7,387 nucleotides of DNA from Lachnospiraceae bacterium (GTDB lineage Bacteria; Bacillota; Clostridia; Lachnospirales; Lachnospiraceae): assembly GCA_014804185.1 (NCBI GenBank), contig JAAVAG010000144.1:1-7387 (forward strand), read 5' to 3'. Made by a program: the position numbers and the translations under genes. Below, piece by piece: positions 1-5,309 of the stretch. The notes under the pieces are model-generated. The model did no database searches, was not told where the DNA came from, and saw only the letters and a program-made list of their open reading frames with translations. The stretch's first letter is position 1. Every line of letters starts with the position of its first letter.

Positions 1-327
1 CCACTGCCTGGCCGTCATGTCACAGAGCAGGCTCTGGGGATAGATGCCTGCGTTGTTGATAAAAATATCGATCTGACCGAACTGTCTCTCCGCCCTGTCA
101 AACAGTTCCCTCACCGCCGTCTCATCGCTGACATCCGCGGCATAGGCCGCAGTCTCTCCGTACTCTGCCAGTTCCCTCTGCGCCGCTGCCAGCGCCTCTT
201 CGTTCAGGTCACAGATAAAGACTTTTGCCCCGCTCTCCAGAAACGCTTTTGCAATCGCAAATCCGATGCCCGCCCTGGAAGCCGCTCCGGTGATGCCCAC
301 CGTCTTTCCTTTGTAACAAAAACTCAT
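1..327 (-). CDS. Short-chain dehydrogenase/reductase (SDR), C-terminus off the left edge
   Basis: NAD(P)-dependent oxidoreductase of the classical SDR family; only the first 109 residues are inside the window. The start ATG at 327 follows a strong GGGAGGTG ribosome binding site (336-341) with about 8 nt spacing. Visible: the first Rossmann beta strand and glycine motif TGAASRAGIG (residues 14-23), the acidic residue after beta 2 (FICDLNEE) typical of NAD preference, ADVSDE for the adenine pocket, and the NNAG motif (about residues 91-94). The catalytic Ser-Tyr-Lys lies beyond the edge, so activity cannot be judged. The glycine motif carries two extra residues compared with TGxxxGxG. The gene sits 13 nt after the dehydratase stop and its ribosome binding site touches that stop codon, so the two are very likely co-transcribed and coupled. 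Likely substrate is a sugar, sugar lactone or keto-deoxy acid, by context only. Confidence 0.88.
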   Translation of the reverse strand, partial: MSFCYKGKTVGITGAASRAGIGFAIAKAFLESGAKVFICDLNEEALAAAQRELAEYGETAAYAADVSDETAVRELFDRAERQFGQIDIFINNAGIYPQSLLCDMTARQW

Positions 328-340
328 TCTTTACACCTCC

Positions 341-2014
341 CTATATTTCCAGTACCGCACCACGACTTGCGGACGCGGCCATTTTAGAGTAAACCGCCAG
401 ATATCCCTTTCTGTACTTTGGCTCCGGCGCTTTCCATTTCTTTCTCCGCTCCTCCAAAACCTCATCCGCCACATGGAGAGTGACGGTCTTTTCCGGGATA
501 TCGATAGTGATCTCGTCCCCGTCCTCCACCAGTGCGATGACTCCGCCCTCGGCAGCCTCCGGCGAGACATGTCCCACAAAGCAGCCGTTGTTTGTGCCGG
601 AAAACCGCCCGTCCGTCACCAGCGCGGTGCACTCCGCCAGTCCCATTCCGTAGAGATATTTCATGGCCTTATACATTTCCCGCATACCGGGGCCGCCCTT
701 GGGGCCCTCATAGCGGATCACCACCACGCTTCCGGGACTGATCCCGCCCTCCAGAATGGTTTTCTCCGCATCCTCCTCACAGTCAAACACTCTGGCTCTG
801 CCAGTGAAACGGCGGATATTTTCCTTGATGGCGGAAGGTTTGGTAACGCATCCCTCCGGCGCAAGATTGCCGGACAGCACCGCAATGCCGCCGAAATCCG
901 CAAACGCATCCTCCATTGTCCGGATCACTCTGCGGTCCACGTTTCCGCAGGCAAACGCATCCAGATTTTCTTTCAGACTTTTTCCCGTCACCGTCATGAC
1001 GCCGGTGTGCAGCAGGCTCTCGATTTCTTTCATCACCTGGGGAATCCCCCCGGCCATGTAAAAATCTTCCATATTATATTTGGAAGAGGGATTCACTTTC
1101 GCCACCAGCGGAGTGGTCTCTCCAAGCCGACGGAACTTCTCCATCATGGTCTCGGCGGAAATATCCAGTTCTCTGGCCACCGCCGTAAGGTGCAGCACAC
1201 CGTTGGTGGAACCTCCGGTGGCATTCAGCACCCGGATGGCATTGTCCATGGAATCCTCGTTCAGGATCTGATCCGCCGTTATGTTCCGGTTTACCAGTTC
1301 CACAATCGCCTCTCCCGTGGCAAAGGCAATCCGCGTCCGCTCCGCGTAAACCGCCGGGATCAGAGCGCCCTGCGGCAGAGTAAGCCCCAGTGCCTCCGCC
1401 AGACAGCACATGGTATTGGCCGTGCCATAGAAAGAGCAGGAGCCGCACCCCGGCCCGCAGGTATCCTCCATACGGTACAACTGCTCCGCCTCCAGCTTTC
1501 CCGCGTTGACCATGCCGCATCCCTCCGAAAGGCTGGTGAGATCCGATGCTCTGCCGTCAAAAACCGGTCCGCCCTGCATAGGACCTCCGGGCAGCAGAAT
1601 CGCGGGCAGTTTCAGTCTGGCCGCCGCCATCAGCAGTCCCGGCACAATTTTGTCGCAGGATCCCAGCAGCACTATGCCGTCCAGCTGATGGGCCTGCACC
1701 ATAACCTCCACATCGTTGGCAATCAGATCCCGGGAGGGCAGAATAAACTTCATCCCTTCATTTCCCTGGGCGGTTCCGTCACATGCGCCGATCACGCCGA
1801 ATTCCACCGCCGTTCCGCCCGCCGCGTAAATCCCTCTGCGGACGCTGTCGGCTACCGCCCGCAGGTTGTAGCTGCCCGGCACCAGTTCGCTCCAGGTATT
1901 GGCAATTCCTATAATGGGCTTGTCCAGATCCTTGTCCGAAAAGCCCATGGATTTATAAACTCCTCTGTTAAAGCAAAATTCCGGCCTCTGCAGGATCGCC
2001 TCACTTCTTCTCAT
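341..2014 (-). CDS. IlvD/Edd-family dehydratase (dihydroxy-acid or sugar-acid dehydratase)
   Basis: Iron-sulfur hydro-lyase of 557 residues, the usual IlvD length, which removes water from a 2,3-dihydroxy acid to give a 2-keto acid. Start chosen at the ATG at 2014, after AGAGGA (2022-2027) with 7 nt spacing and matching the normal N-terminus MRRSEAI. Visible family residues: ACDG (Asp79) and SCDKIVPG (Cys120, Asp121, Lys122), CGSCS followed by TANTM (Cys190, Cys193), GGPGMREM (Glu446) and DGRFSGT (catalytic Ser472 candidate). The position that carries a cluster cysteine in [2Fe-2S] members (NPC/TPC) reads LVPG, as in E. coli IlvD, which suggests a [4Fe-4S] cluster. It is not in an ilv operon: deacetylase-like gene upstream (16-nt gap), SDR downstream. 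The segment NTWSEL resembles sugar-acid dehydratases, while the rest is closer to IlvD. I favour a catabolic paralog, but true dihydroxy-acid dehydratase remains possible. Confidence 0.93.
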   Translation of the reverse strand: MRRSEAILQRPEFCFNRGVYKSMGFSDKDLDKPIIGIANTWSELVPGSYNLRAVADSVRRGIYAAGGTAVEFGVIGACDGTAQGNEGMKFILPSRDLIANDVEVMVQAHQLDGIVLLGSCDKIVPGLLMAAARLKLPAILLPGGPMQGGPVFDGRASDLTSLSEGCGMVNAGKLEAEQLYRMEDTCGPGCGSCSFYGTANTMCCLAEALGLTLPQGALIPAVYAERTRIAFATGEAIVELVNRNITADQILNEDSMDNAIRVLNATGGSTNGVLHLTAVARELDISAETMMEKFRRLGETTPLVAKVNPSSKYNMEDFYMAGGIPQVMKEIESLLHTGVMTVTGKSLKENLDAFACGNVDRRVIRTMEDAFADFGGIAVLSGNLAPEGCVTKPSAIKENIRRFTGRARVFDCEEDAEKTILEGGISPGSVVVIRYEGPKGGPGMREMYKAMKYLYGMGLAECTALVTDGRFSGTNNGCFVGHVSPEAAEGGVIALVEDGDEITIDIPEKTVTLHVADEVLEERRKKWKAPEPKYRKGYLAVYSKMAASASRGAVLEI

Positions 2015-2030
2015 CTCTTTGTCCTCTCCG

Positions 2031-2753
2031 CTATCTGATCTTCTCAATCTCCAGATTGCCCAGCACATATTTGTAACCCGCTTCTTTCAGAAATTTCTGG
2101 GCCCGCACATTGTATCCGTAATTTGCCCCGTACAGCCAGCAGAAAAGCTGCACCTCACGCCCGATCTCTTCCTCGAGTTTCTTCTTGGACAGGACGATTT
2201 CTCTGTACATATCCTCCTCCGGAGTGTCCGGAAAAATCTGAAAATGCGTTCCCGTGTGGCAGCAGATCTCATGTCTGGAGGCAATCTCCCTGACCTCGTC
2301 CCAGTTCATGGCGACCCTCTTATCGGGATACAGTTCCTTGTCGATCAGATCCAGTTCATGTGCATCGCTGAATGCGATCTGCTCCTCCACCGGCACATCC
2401 ATATAAAAACTCGGCAGATAAAACCAGCCCGTAAAATGATATTTGTCCAAAATCGGCAGCATCACATCGTACTGATTTCGAAAGCCCTCAAAGATAGCCG
2501 GGATCAGACCGGGTTTATTATACGGCCACTTTTTTGTCTCAAAAAAGGTATCCAGATCCCGAAAAGTAACCGGCACAAAATTTTCACTGAAATATTTGAC
2601 CTCGGCTTCATACCTTTCCGCATTAACCGGATCGGTACTGTGATAATTTACCACCCGGATATAGGATCCGTTCACCAGATGACGAAACATCTCCAAAGTC
2701 TTCCTGTCCCTGCAGAGCGTTGACAGAAACTGCTCCATATCACATTGTCTCAT
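2031..2753 (-). CDS. Divergent polysaccharide deacetylase-like (NodB-fold) protein
   Basis: A 240-residue protein resembling carbohydrate esterase family 4 / NodB deacetylases. Start at 2753 is set by a perfect AGGAGG (2759-2764) 5 nt upstream. Recognisable segments: VVNYHST (residues 34-40, the usual LxYHxI strand), IFEGFRNQYDVMLPILDKY (87-105) followed by GWFYLPS (like ATFFVPS), CHTGTH (165-170) with the two metal-type histidines H166 and H170, and LFCWLYG (203-209) at the place of motif 3. The normal TFDDGY motif is altered: the first Asp (catalytic base) is replaced by Phe88 and the second (metal ligand) by Glu89. It has no signal peptide or membrane segment, so it is probably cytoplasmic, unlike cell-wall deacetylases. 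It lies between the 126-residue gene and the dehydratase in the same operon. It may act on a small metabolite (ester, lactone or amide) or be catalytically inactive; that is inference. Confidence 0.8.
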   Translation of the reverse strand: MRQCDMEQFLSTLCRDRKTLEMFRHLVNGSYIRVVNYHSTDPVNAERYEAEVKYFSENFVPVTFRDLDTFFETKKWPYNKPGLIPAIFEGFRNQYDVMLPILDKYHFTGWFYLPSFYMDVPVEEQIAFSDAHELDLIDKELYPDKRVAMNWDEVREIASRHEICCHTGTHFQIFPDTPEEDMYREIVLSKKKLEEEIGREVQLFCWLYGANYGYNVRAQKFLKEAGYKYVLGNLEIEKIR

Positions 2754-2769
2754 TTCTTCCTCCTGTTCC

Positions 2770-2791
2770 GGGAACCTGCAGCAGGATTCCC
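2770..2791 (-). other. Hairpin in the gap before the deacetylase-like gene
   Basis: In the 55-nt gap, GGGAACCTG (2770-2778) pairs with CAGGATTCCC (2782-2791), giving a 9-bp stem with one bulged A (2786) and a 3-nt loop. It has no T-run after it, so it does not look like an intrinsic terminator. It ends a few bases before the AGGAGG of the next gene and could protect mRNA ends or modulate translation; that is speculation. Confidence 0.4.
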
Positions 2792-2808
2792 TGTCTGTCG
2801 CTGTTCTC

Positions 2809-3189
2809 TCATGGCCGTCCGGTATAATCGCCGAAAATATCAAACCAGGGAAGCACTTTTCCCTCTCCGTCCTGCTGAAAAAAAGTTGCCGCCATGGCGT
2901 TCATCGCCTTTGCGATAGGAGGATATACATCCTCCTCCGACATGTTTTTCGAAAAAATTATTGTATACATCATGGCTCCCACAGCCATGATATATTTTAG
3001 TTCCTCATCCTGCGGAGCGCCTTGAAATACGGTCTCTGAATCCTGATCCGCCGTAAGGTCATCCAGTCCTACCACACCGCATATACCGTCTGTGATTCCT
3101 GACCGTCTGCCGCACCACTCAATGATTCTGCGGTATTTCTCCAGATCCTCCTCTTCCAATCCCGCGAAAATATCAGAAATACTGTTCAT
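2809..3189 (-). CDS. Unrecognised 126-residue protein, first gene of the operon
   Basis: I do not recognise this family. The start at 3189 follows GGAGGG (3195-3200) with 5 nt spacing. The product is acidic and soluble-looking: residues 1-30 look helical (DIFAGLEEEDLEKYRRIIEW), the middle is polar (LDDLTADQDSETVFQ), residues 64-80 (LKYIMAVGAMMYTIIF) are hydrophobic but short and flanked by charges, more like a buried helix than a clear membrane span, and residues 85-104 form another probable helix. Two cysteines (26 and 37) are visible but no metal or catalytic motif. No signal peptide. It opens the minus-strand operon, divergent from the AraC-type regulator, and is 55 nt from the deacetylase-like gene. 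Coding status is supported by the ribosome binding site, an extended -10 promoter upstream and its place in a compact operon. Function unknown; a small accessory subunit or binding protein is possible. Confidence 0.72.
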   Translation of the reverse strand: MNSISDIFAGLEEEDLEKYRRIIEWCGRRSGITDGICGVVGLDDLTADQDSETVFQGAPQDEELKYIMAVGAMMYTIIFSKNMSEEDVYPPIAKAMNAMAATFFQQDGEGKVLPWFDIFGDYTGRP

Positions 3190-3226
3190 ATCATCCCTCC
3201 GTTCTGCTCTTTGTTGTATTGATATT

Positions 3227-3235
3227 ATTATAACA
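3227..3235 (-). promoter_or_regulatory. Extended -10 promoter of the deacetylase/dehydratase operon
   Basis: Reading the minus strand, the motif is TGTTATAAT, a perfect TATAAT (3232 to 3227) with the upstream TG of an extended -10. It lies about 38 nt before the start codon at 3189. The -35 region is poor (TGAATA or similar at 16-18 bp), which fits an extended -10 promoter or one that needs an activator such as the divergent AraC-type protein. Confidence 0.5.
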
Positions 3236-3268
3236 TGTCGTTATGATTTATTCATATTTTATTTTGAC

Positions 3269-3297
3269 TTGATATTATTTTATTTTTACTATATCAT
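3269..3297 (+). promoter_or_regulatory. Candidate promoter of the AraC-family gene
   Basis: TTGATA (3269-3274) and TATCAT (3292-3297) are separated by exactly 17 bp of AT-rich DNA, a plausible sigma-A type promoter about 70 nt before the start at 3366. The -10 hexamer overlaps the first of the 21-bp phased ATATCAT repeats, which suggests autoregulation. Other AT-rich hexamers nearby could serve as well, so the exact position is uncertain. Confidence 0.35.
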
Positions 3298-3339
3298 AAT
3301 ATTAAGGCACGATATCATGATATCAAAGCATGATATCAT
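3291..3339. promoter_or_regulatory. Three 21-bp phased ATATCAT repeats, probable AraC-type operator
   Basis: ATATCAT occurs at 3291-3297, 3312-3318 and 3333-3339, each exactly 21 bp from the next (two helical turns). The first two 21-bp units agree at 17 of 21 positions; the third shares mainly the core. GCACGATATCAT (3307-3318) and GCATGATATCAT (3328-3339) match at 11 of 12 bases. The array overlaps two palindromes, GATATCATGATATC (3311-3324) and ATGATATCAT (3330-3339). AraC/XylS proteins typically bind direct repeats about 21 bp apart, so autoregulation and/or control of the divergent operon is the natural reading. Confidence 0.6.
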
Positions 3340-3365
3340 AGAGTTCAGGATGAAAGGAGTCGTTT

Positions 3366-4247
3366 ATGAACCGTTTTTCAGAACTGATACGCATACATTC
3401 GGTAAAAAGCAGCCGCAGGATTCAGCTGGACATACCGGCAGACGCCTGTCTGTTTCTTCTCATTAAATATGGATCGGGACATCTGCAGACACAGCGGCAG
3501 CTGCTTCCGTTTGTATCCGGCAGCGCTTACCTGCTCTCCGATGAGAGCAGGATTACATTGATTTCCGGAAACAGCAAGGAAATCAGCATCTGCTTTCTGA
3601 CGGTCTCCGAAGAGGTTATGATGATGCTTGACGAGGATGCCGGAACCGCCGCGCTTCTGGCGGAATTTTTTCGTCCGGCGCTGTCAAAGTCTCCGTCATC
3701 TGACAGCTATTGCAAAAAAGACCTGGAAATTTTTGCGCACTATGAGACTCTCCTGCTCTATGCGCAGCAGGATGCAGATCTGCTATCCGGCCGTCTCTTT
3801 GACCATCTCGCCCTGTCTCTTTTGATATTTGCCGCCGGTCATTATGCCCAAAACCGCACCGCTCTGCAGGATACCAGGGAGGTAAAGCCCAGCCAGAAGC
3901 TGGTCTTTGCCGTTACGGACAGCATCAACAGGCGCTATGCCGAAGACCTCAGCCTGCATATTCTTGCTGAGGAGGCTTATACAAGCCCCAGCTATCTGAG
4001 CCGCATTTTCAAGGAGGTAAACGGCATTACGGTCTCCGCCTATATCAACCAGGTTCGGCTCGCCAACGTAAAGCGGCTGCTCTCCACCACCGATGATCTG
4101 ATCGTGGACATCGCCTCCGCCTGCGGTTATAATTATATTCCTTATTTTAACCAGCTTTTTCACAGAACCGTGGGCATGACACCCACACAGTACCGCCAGA
4201 AACACCGCAAAAAAAAGTATCCCCACAAAACGGAGCGCCGCATCTGA
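3366..4247 (+). CDS. AraC/XylS-family transcriptional regulator
   Basis: A 293-residue regulator. Start at 3366 follows AAAGGAG (3353-3359) with 6 nt spacing. The C-terminal third is a typical AraC double helix-turn-helix: helix-turn-helix 1 at about residues 194-218 (LSLHILAEEAYTSPSYLSRI then FKEVNG) and helix-turn-helix 2 at about 244-268, closing with the family signature GYNYIPYFNQLFHRTVGMTP and QYR. The N-terminal 170 residues lack a recognised sugar-binding sequence but have the beta-rich look of a cupin-type sensor domain (residues 20-85). The basic tail RKKKYPHKTERR is unusual but short. It is transcribed away from the deacetylase/dehydratase/SDR operon and towards the aldolase gene, so it probably activates one or both in response to the pathway substrate. 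The ligand cannot be read from the sequence. Confidence 0.93.
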   Translation: MNRFSELIRIHSVKSSRRIQLDIPADACLFLLIKYGSGHLQTQRQLLPFVSGSAYLLSDESRITLISGNSKEISICFLTVSEEVMMMLDEDAGTAALLAEFFRPALSKSPSSDSYCKKDLEIFAHYETLLLYAQQDADLLSGRLFDHLALSLLIFAAGHYAQNRTALQDTREVKPSQKLVFAVTDSINRRYAEDLSLHILAEEAYTSPSYLSRIFKEVNGITVSAYINQVRLANVKRLLSTTDDLIVDIASACGYNYIPYFNQLFHRTVGMTPTQYRQKHRKKKYPHKTERRI

Positions 4248-4266
4248 CCGCGGCGCTCTCTGTTTT
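4233..4266. terminator. Bidirectional intrinsic terminator between convergent genes
   Basis: GAGCGCCGC (4233-4241) pairs perfectly with GCGGCGCTC (4250-4258), a 9-bp GC-rich stem with an 8-nt loop. On the plus strand it is followed by TGTTTT (4261-4266); on the minus strand by TTTT (4230-4227) and a longer T-run (4216-4209). It therefore serves both the AraC gene and the aldolase gene. The AraC stop codon TGA (4245-4247) lies inside the loop. Confidence 0.85.
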
Positions 4267-4279
4267 ACAGACATACTTT

Positions 4280-5296
4280 TTACTGATCATGCTTTTTGCT
4301 TTGGGACAGCGCATACGCCACGTCCACAATCATATCCTCCTGTCCGCCTACCATCTTTCTCCTGCCCAGTTCCACGAGAATCTCTTTCACCGGAACGTCA
4401 AACTGCTCTGCAGCCCGCCGGGCATGCAGCAGGAAACTGGAATATACGCCGGAATAGCCCAGCATCAGAGAGGCAGTATCAATCTTCTGGGGTCTTAGCA
4501 TAATGGGATCCACATCCTTTTCCGCTACCTCCATCAGCCTGTCCATGTCAACACCGGTGTCAATTCCCATCCGGTTCATCACGGCCACAAATACTTCCTC
4601 CTGGCAGTTTCCGGCTCCGGCTCCCAGACCGCGGCAGGTGCCGTCTATATATTCGGCTCCCTCTTCCACCGCCGCCATAGAGTTCGCGATGGCAAGCCCC
4701 AGGTTATTGTGCGCATGAAATCCTATGGGAATATCCAGATTTTCTTTCAGAATCCCAATCCTGGCCTTTACCGCATCGGGCGTCAGATATCCTGCGGAAT
4801 CGGCCAGATTAATGTAATCCACCCCCTGATCCACAAAGATTCTGGCCTGCTCCAGTATCTTCTCCGGTTCTACCATATGGATCATCATCAGAAATCCCAC
4901 GGTAAACATATTCAGTTCTTTGGCCGCCTTGATATGCTCGATGGCAATATCCGCCTCCGTGACATGGGTCGCTATTCTCACCGCACGCACGCCGTTGTCG
5001 TAAGCCTCCTGCAGATCACGTATCGTACCGATTCCCGGAATCAGCAGAGCGCCCAGCGTGGCATGGCGGATCACACCGGATGCCTCCCGGATCAATTCTA
5101 TATCCCTGGTGGCGGAGAATCCGTAATTGATGGACGATCCCGCAAGCCCGTCCCCATGGCTGATTTCGATAATGGATACCCCCGCCTCATCCAGTCCCCG
5201 TGCAATGGTCCTCACCTGCTCTGGCGAATAGCTGTGGCTCATGGCATGGCTGCCATCCCGCATGGTGGTATCTACAATATTAATCTTCTTATTCAT
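4280..5296 (-). CDS. mhpE: 4-hydroxy-2-oxovalerate aldolase (MhpE/DmpG/BphI family)
   Basis: Class II, divalent-metal pyruvate aldolase of the DmpG/HMG-CoA-lyase-like TIM barrel family; cleaves 4-hydroxy-2-oxovalerate to pyruvate and acetaldehyde. Start chosen at 5296 (338 residues), not the ATG at 5302: AGGAGG at 5304-5309 is 7 nt from the former but only 1 nt from the latter. Visible: DTTMRDGSH (Arg13, Asp14 and His17 equivalents of the catalytic Arg, metal Asp and His), GFHAHNN (metal His194 and His196), GLGAGAGNC, and GVYSSFLLHA with the conserved tyrosine (about Tyr285). The C-terminal communication domain is present, so it is full length. It sits 11 nt after the acetaldehyde dehydrogenase stop; in this family the two proteins form a complex that channels the aldehyde. 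A small deviation: SHAMSHS in place of the usual SHAIRHQ. The physiological substrate could be another 4-hydroxy-2-keto acid. Confidence 0.93.
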   Translation of the reverse strand: MNKKINIVDTTMRDGSHAMSHSYSPEQVRTIARGLDEAGVSIIEISHGDGLAGSSINYGFSATRDIELIREASGVIRHATLGALLIPGIGTIRDLQEAYDNGVRAVRIATHVTEADIAIEHIKAAKELNMFTVGFLMMIHMVEPEKILEQARIFVDQGVDYINLADSAGYLTPDAVKARIGILKENLDIPIGFHAHNNLGLAIANSMAAVEEGAEYIDGTCRGLGAGAGNCQEEVFVAVMNRMGIDTGVDMDRLMEVAEKDVDPIMLRPQKIDTASLMLGYSGVYSSFLLHARRAAEQFDVPVKEILVELGRRKMVGGQEDMIVDVAYALSQSKKHDQ

Positions 5297-5303
5297 CTGC
5301 ATT

Positions 5304-5309
5304 CCTCCT
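5304..5309 (-). promoter_or_regulatory. Ribosome binding site that decides the aldolase start
   Basis: AGGAGG overlaps the TAG stop (5310-5308) of the upstream dehydrogenase gene. A second AGGAGG (5315-5320) lies upstream within the last codons of that gene and precedes an ATG that is at once its last sense codon. The inner site is 7 nt from ATG 5296, so translation is likely coupled and begins there. Confidence 0.7.

Noticed and set aside
341..2014. Simple labelling of the dehydratase as branched-chain biosynthesis ilvD
   Set aside because: No ilvB, ilvN, ilvC or leu genes are nearby and the neighbours are catabolic; several active-site segments differ. It was kept as an alternative but not used as the name.
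473..2038. A 521-codon open frame on the plus strand opposite the dehydratase
   Set aside because: It lies antisense to a full-length conserved IlvD-family gene, its product is a low-information His/Arg-rich sequence with no family motifs, and no ribosome binding site supports it. It results from the codon bias of the real gene.
3092..3466. A plus-strand frame covering the AT-rich intergenic region
   Set aside because: It begins antisense to the 126-residue gene, reads through the promoter region giving Ile/Phe/Tyr-rich sequence, and ends inside the AraC gene in another frame.
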